Origin: an uncultured Granulicatella sp.
GTDB taxonomy: Bacteria > Bacillota > Bacilli > Lactobacillales > Aerococcaceae
NCBI GenBank assembly: GCA_937891475.1
Contig: CALATC010000083.1
Coordinates: forward strand, 1-5,501
Reading direction: 5' to 3'
DNA: 5,501 nucleotides
Shown: piece by piece, positions 4,469 to 5,501 of the stretch
How the letters are laid out: every line of letters begins with the position of its first letter
Position numbering within the stretch: position 1 is the stretch's first letter
The notes under the pieces: generated by a model
Databases searched by the model: none
Seen by the model: the letters and a program-made list of their open reading frames with translations, nothing else
What the model was told of the DNA's origin: nothing
Made by a program: the position numbers and the translations under genes

Positions 4469-5501
4469 ATGAAATCAGATATTCAAATTGCTCAAGAAGC
4501 TGTTATGAAACCAATTCGTGAAATTGCTTCAAGCATTGGCTTAAATGATGAACAAATCGAGTTTTATGGGAAATATAAAGCAAAAATTGATGTTAATCGA
4601 ATTTCTAAAGAGAAAAAAGGCAAATTAGTATTAGTGACAGCTATGAGTCCAACTCCTGCTGGAGAAGGAAAATCAACCGTTACGATAGGATTAGCGGATG
4701 CTTTTACAAAATTAGGTAAAAAATCTATTATTGCGCTTCGGGAGCCTTCATTAGGACCTGTAATGGGCATTAAAGGAGGAGCTTGCGGTGGAGGATATGC
4801 GCAAGTTGTTCCAATGGAAGAAATTAATTTACATTTTACCGGAGATATGCATGCATTAACTTGTGCTACTAATGCACTAGCAGCATTCATCGATAATCAT
4901 ATTTATCAGGGAAATGAATTACAAATTGATAGTAGAAGAATTATTTGGAAAAGAGCAGTGGACTTAAATGATCGATCTTTGCGACAAGTCATTGTAGGAT
5001 TAGGAGGTCCGATTCAAGGAGTTCCACGTGAAGATGGATTTGATATTACGGTTGCTAGTGAAATGATGGCGATTTTATGTTTGGCGACAGATTTAAATAA
5101 CTTAAAACAACGATTAGAAAATATTGTTATTGGGTACACTTTTGAAAAAGTTCCCGTTACGGTGAAAGATTTAAATGTTCAAGGAGCTTTAACATTATTA
5201 TTAAAAGATGCGTTAAAACCGAATTTAGTTCAAACATTAGAACATACGCCTGCAATTGTTCATGGTGGGCCGTTTGCCAATATTGCACATGGATGTAATA
5301 GTGTGATAGCGACCAATGCAGCTCTAGCACTTGGAGAAATTGTTGTAACAGAAGCTGGATTTGGAGCTGATTTAGGAGCTCAGAAATTTTTAGATATTAA
5401 AGTTCCTCAATTACAAAAAGCACCTGATGTAGTTGTCATTGTGGCTACGATTCGTTCGCTTAAAATGCATGGAGGCGTTTCCCTTTCTGGATTAACAGAA
5501 G
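4469..5501 (+). CDS. fhs: Formate--tetrahydrofolate ligase, 5'-part (cut by window end)
   Basis: This cytosolic enzyme uses ATP to join formate and tetrahydrofolate into 10-formyl-tetrahydrofolate, feeding purine and formyl-methionyl-tRNA synthesis. The frame is open to the window end after 344 codons, against a usual length near 556. The phosphate-binding segment [10 protein letters not shown] is at residues 61-70. The family signature [11 protein letters not shown] is at 100-110, with Cys106 where Ala is common. The second signature [12 protein letters not shown] is at 325-336. Further conserved blocks are [10 protein letters not shown] (121-130) and [15 protein letters not shown] (293-307). 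The start ATG 4469 is set by AAGGAGGGG (4455-4463). An out-of-frame ATG at 4465 is ignored because its frame does not match the family. The 17-base gap to the MATE gene suggests a shared transcript, and no separate promoter is evident. Confidence 0.97.
   Translation, partial: MKSDIQIAQEAVMKPIREIASSIGLNDEQIEFYGKYKAKIDVNRISKEKKGKLVLVTAMSPTPAGEGKSTVTIGLADAFTKLGKKSIIALREPSLGPVMGIKGGACGGGYAQVVPMEEINLHFTGDMHALTCATNALAAFIDNHIYQGNELQIDSRRIIWKRAVDLNDRSLRQVIVGLGGPIQGVPREDGFDITVASEMMAILCLATDLNNLKQRLENIVIGYTFEKVPVTVKDLNVQGALTLLLKDALKPNLVQTLEHTPAIVHGGPFANIAHGCNSVIATNAALALGEIVVTEAGFGADLGAQKFLDIKVPQLQKAPDVVVIVATIRSLKMHGGVSLSGLTE

Noticed and set aside
4564..4890. 108-codon minus-strand frame inside fhs
   Set aside because: It is antisense to well-conserved fhs codons and has no start context.

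Overview
The window looks like chromosome of a low-GC Gram-positive bacterium, most probably of the order Lactobacillales. The reasons are strongly AT-rich DNA, AGGAGG-type ribosome binding sites before nearly every gene, TTGACA/TATAAT-type promoters with extended -10 elements, and the gene families present. I cannot name the genus from the sequence alone.

Layout. Bases 1-24 may be the right end of an ISL3-family insertion sequence (weak call). Bases ~96-470 hold a compact locus that fits a type I toxin-antitoxin system. It has a 34-codon membrane peptide of the 'putative holin-like toxin' (TxpA/BsrG-like) kind, starting at TTG 221. A strong convergent promoter at 441-469 drives an antisense RNA of about 119 nt that covers the end of the toxin gene and its 3' UTR. 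Each strand has its own terminator. A short upstream reading frame (181-234) overlaps the toxin start. None of this locus is obvious from long ORFs. Next comes a HAD (Cof-type) phosphatase on the minus strand (563-1378). It is divergent from a plus-strand pair: a YitV-like alpha/beta hydrolase (1498-2259) and a SufT/YitW-like DUF59 iron-sulfur assembly protein (2264-2581). A strong bidirectional terminator (2595-2627) separates these from a convergent, unrecognised 101-residue minus-strand gene (2640-2945). A MATE-family exporter (3117-4451) follows on the plus strand, and 17 bases after it the formate--tetrahydrofolate ligase gene fhs (4469 onward), cut by the window end after 344 codons.

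How the parts fit. The phosphatase, hydrolase and DUF59 genes match, from memory, the neighbours yitU, yitV and yitW of Bacillus subtilis, so this is probably an old conserved neighbourhood. DUF59/SufT proteins help mature Fe-S enzymes. MATE and fhs are close enough to share a transcript, but I see no biochemical link between them. The feature most worth a second look is the small toxin/antisense locus at the left end. It sits directly downstream of the phosphatase gene in the antisense direction, so phosphatase read-through could add to the antitoxin RNA.
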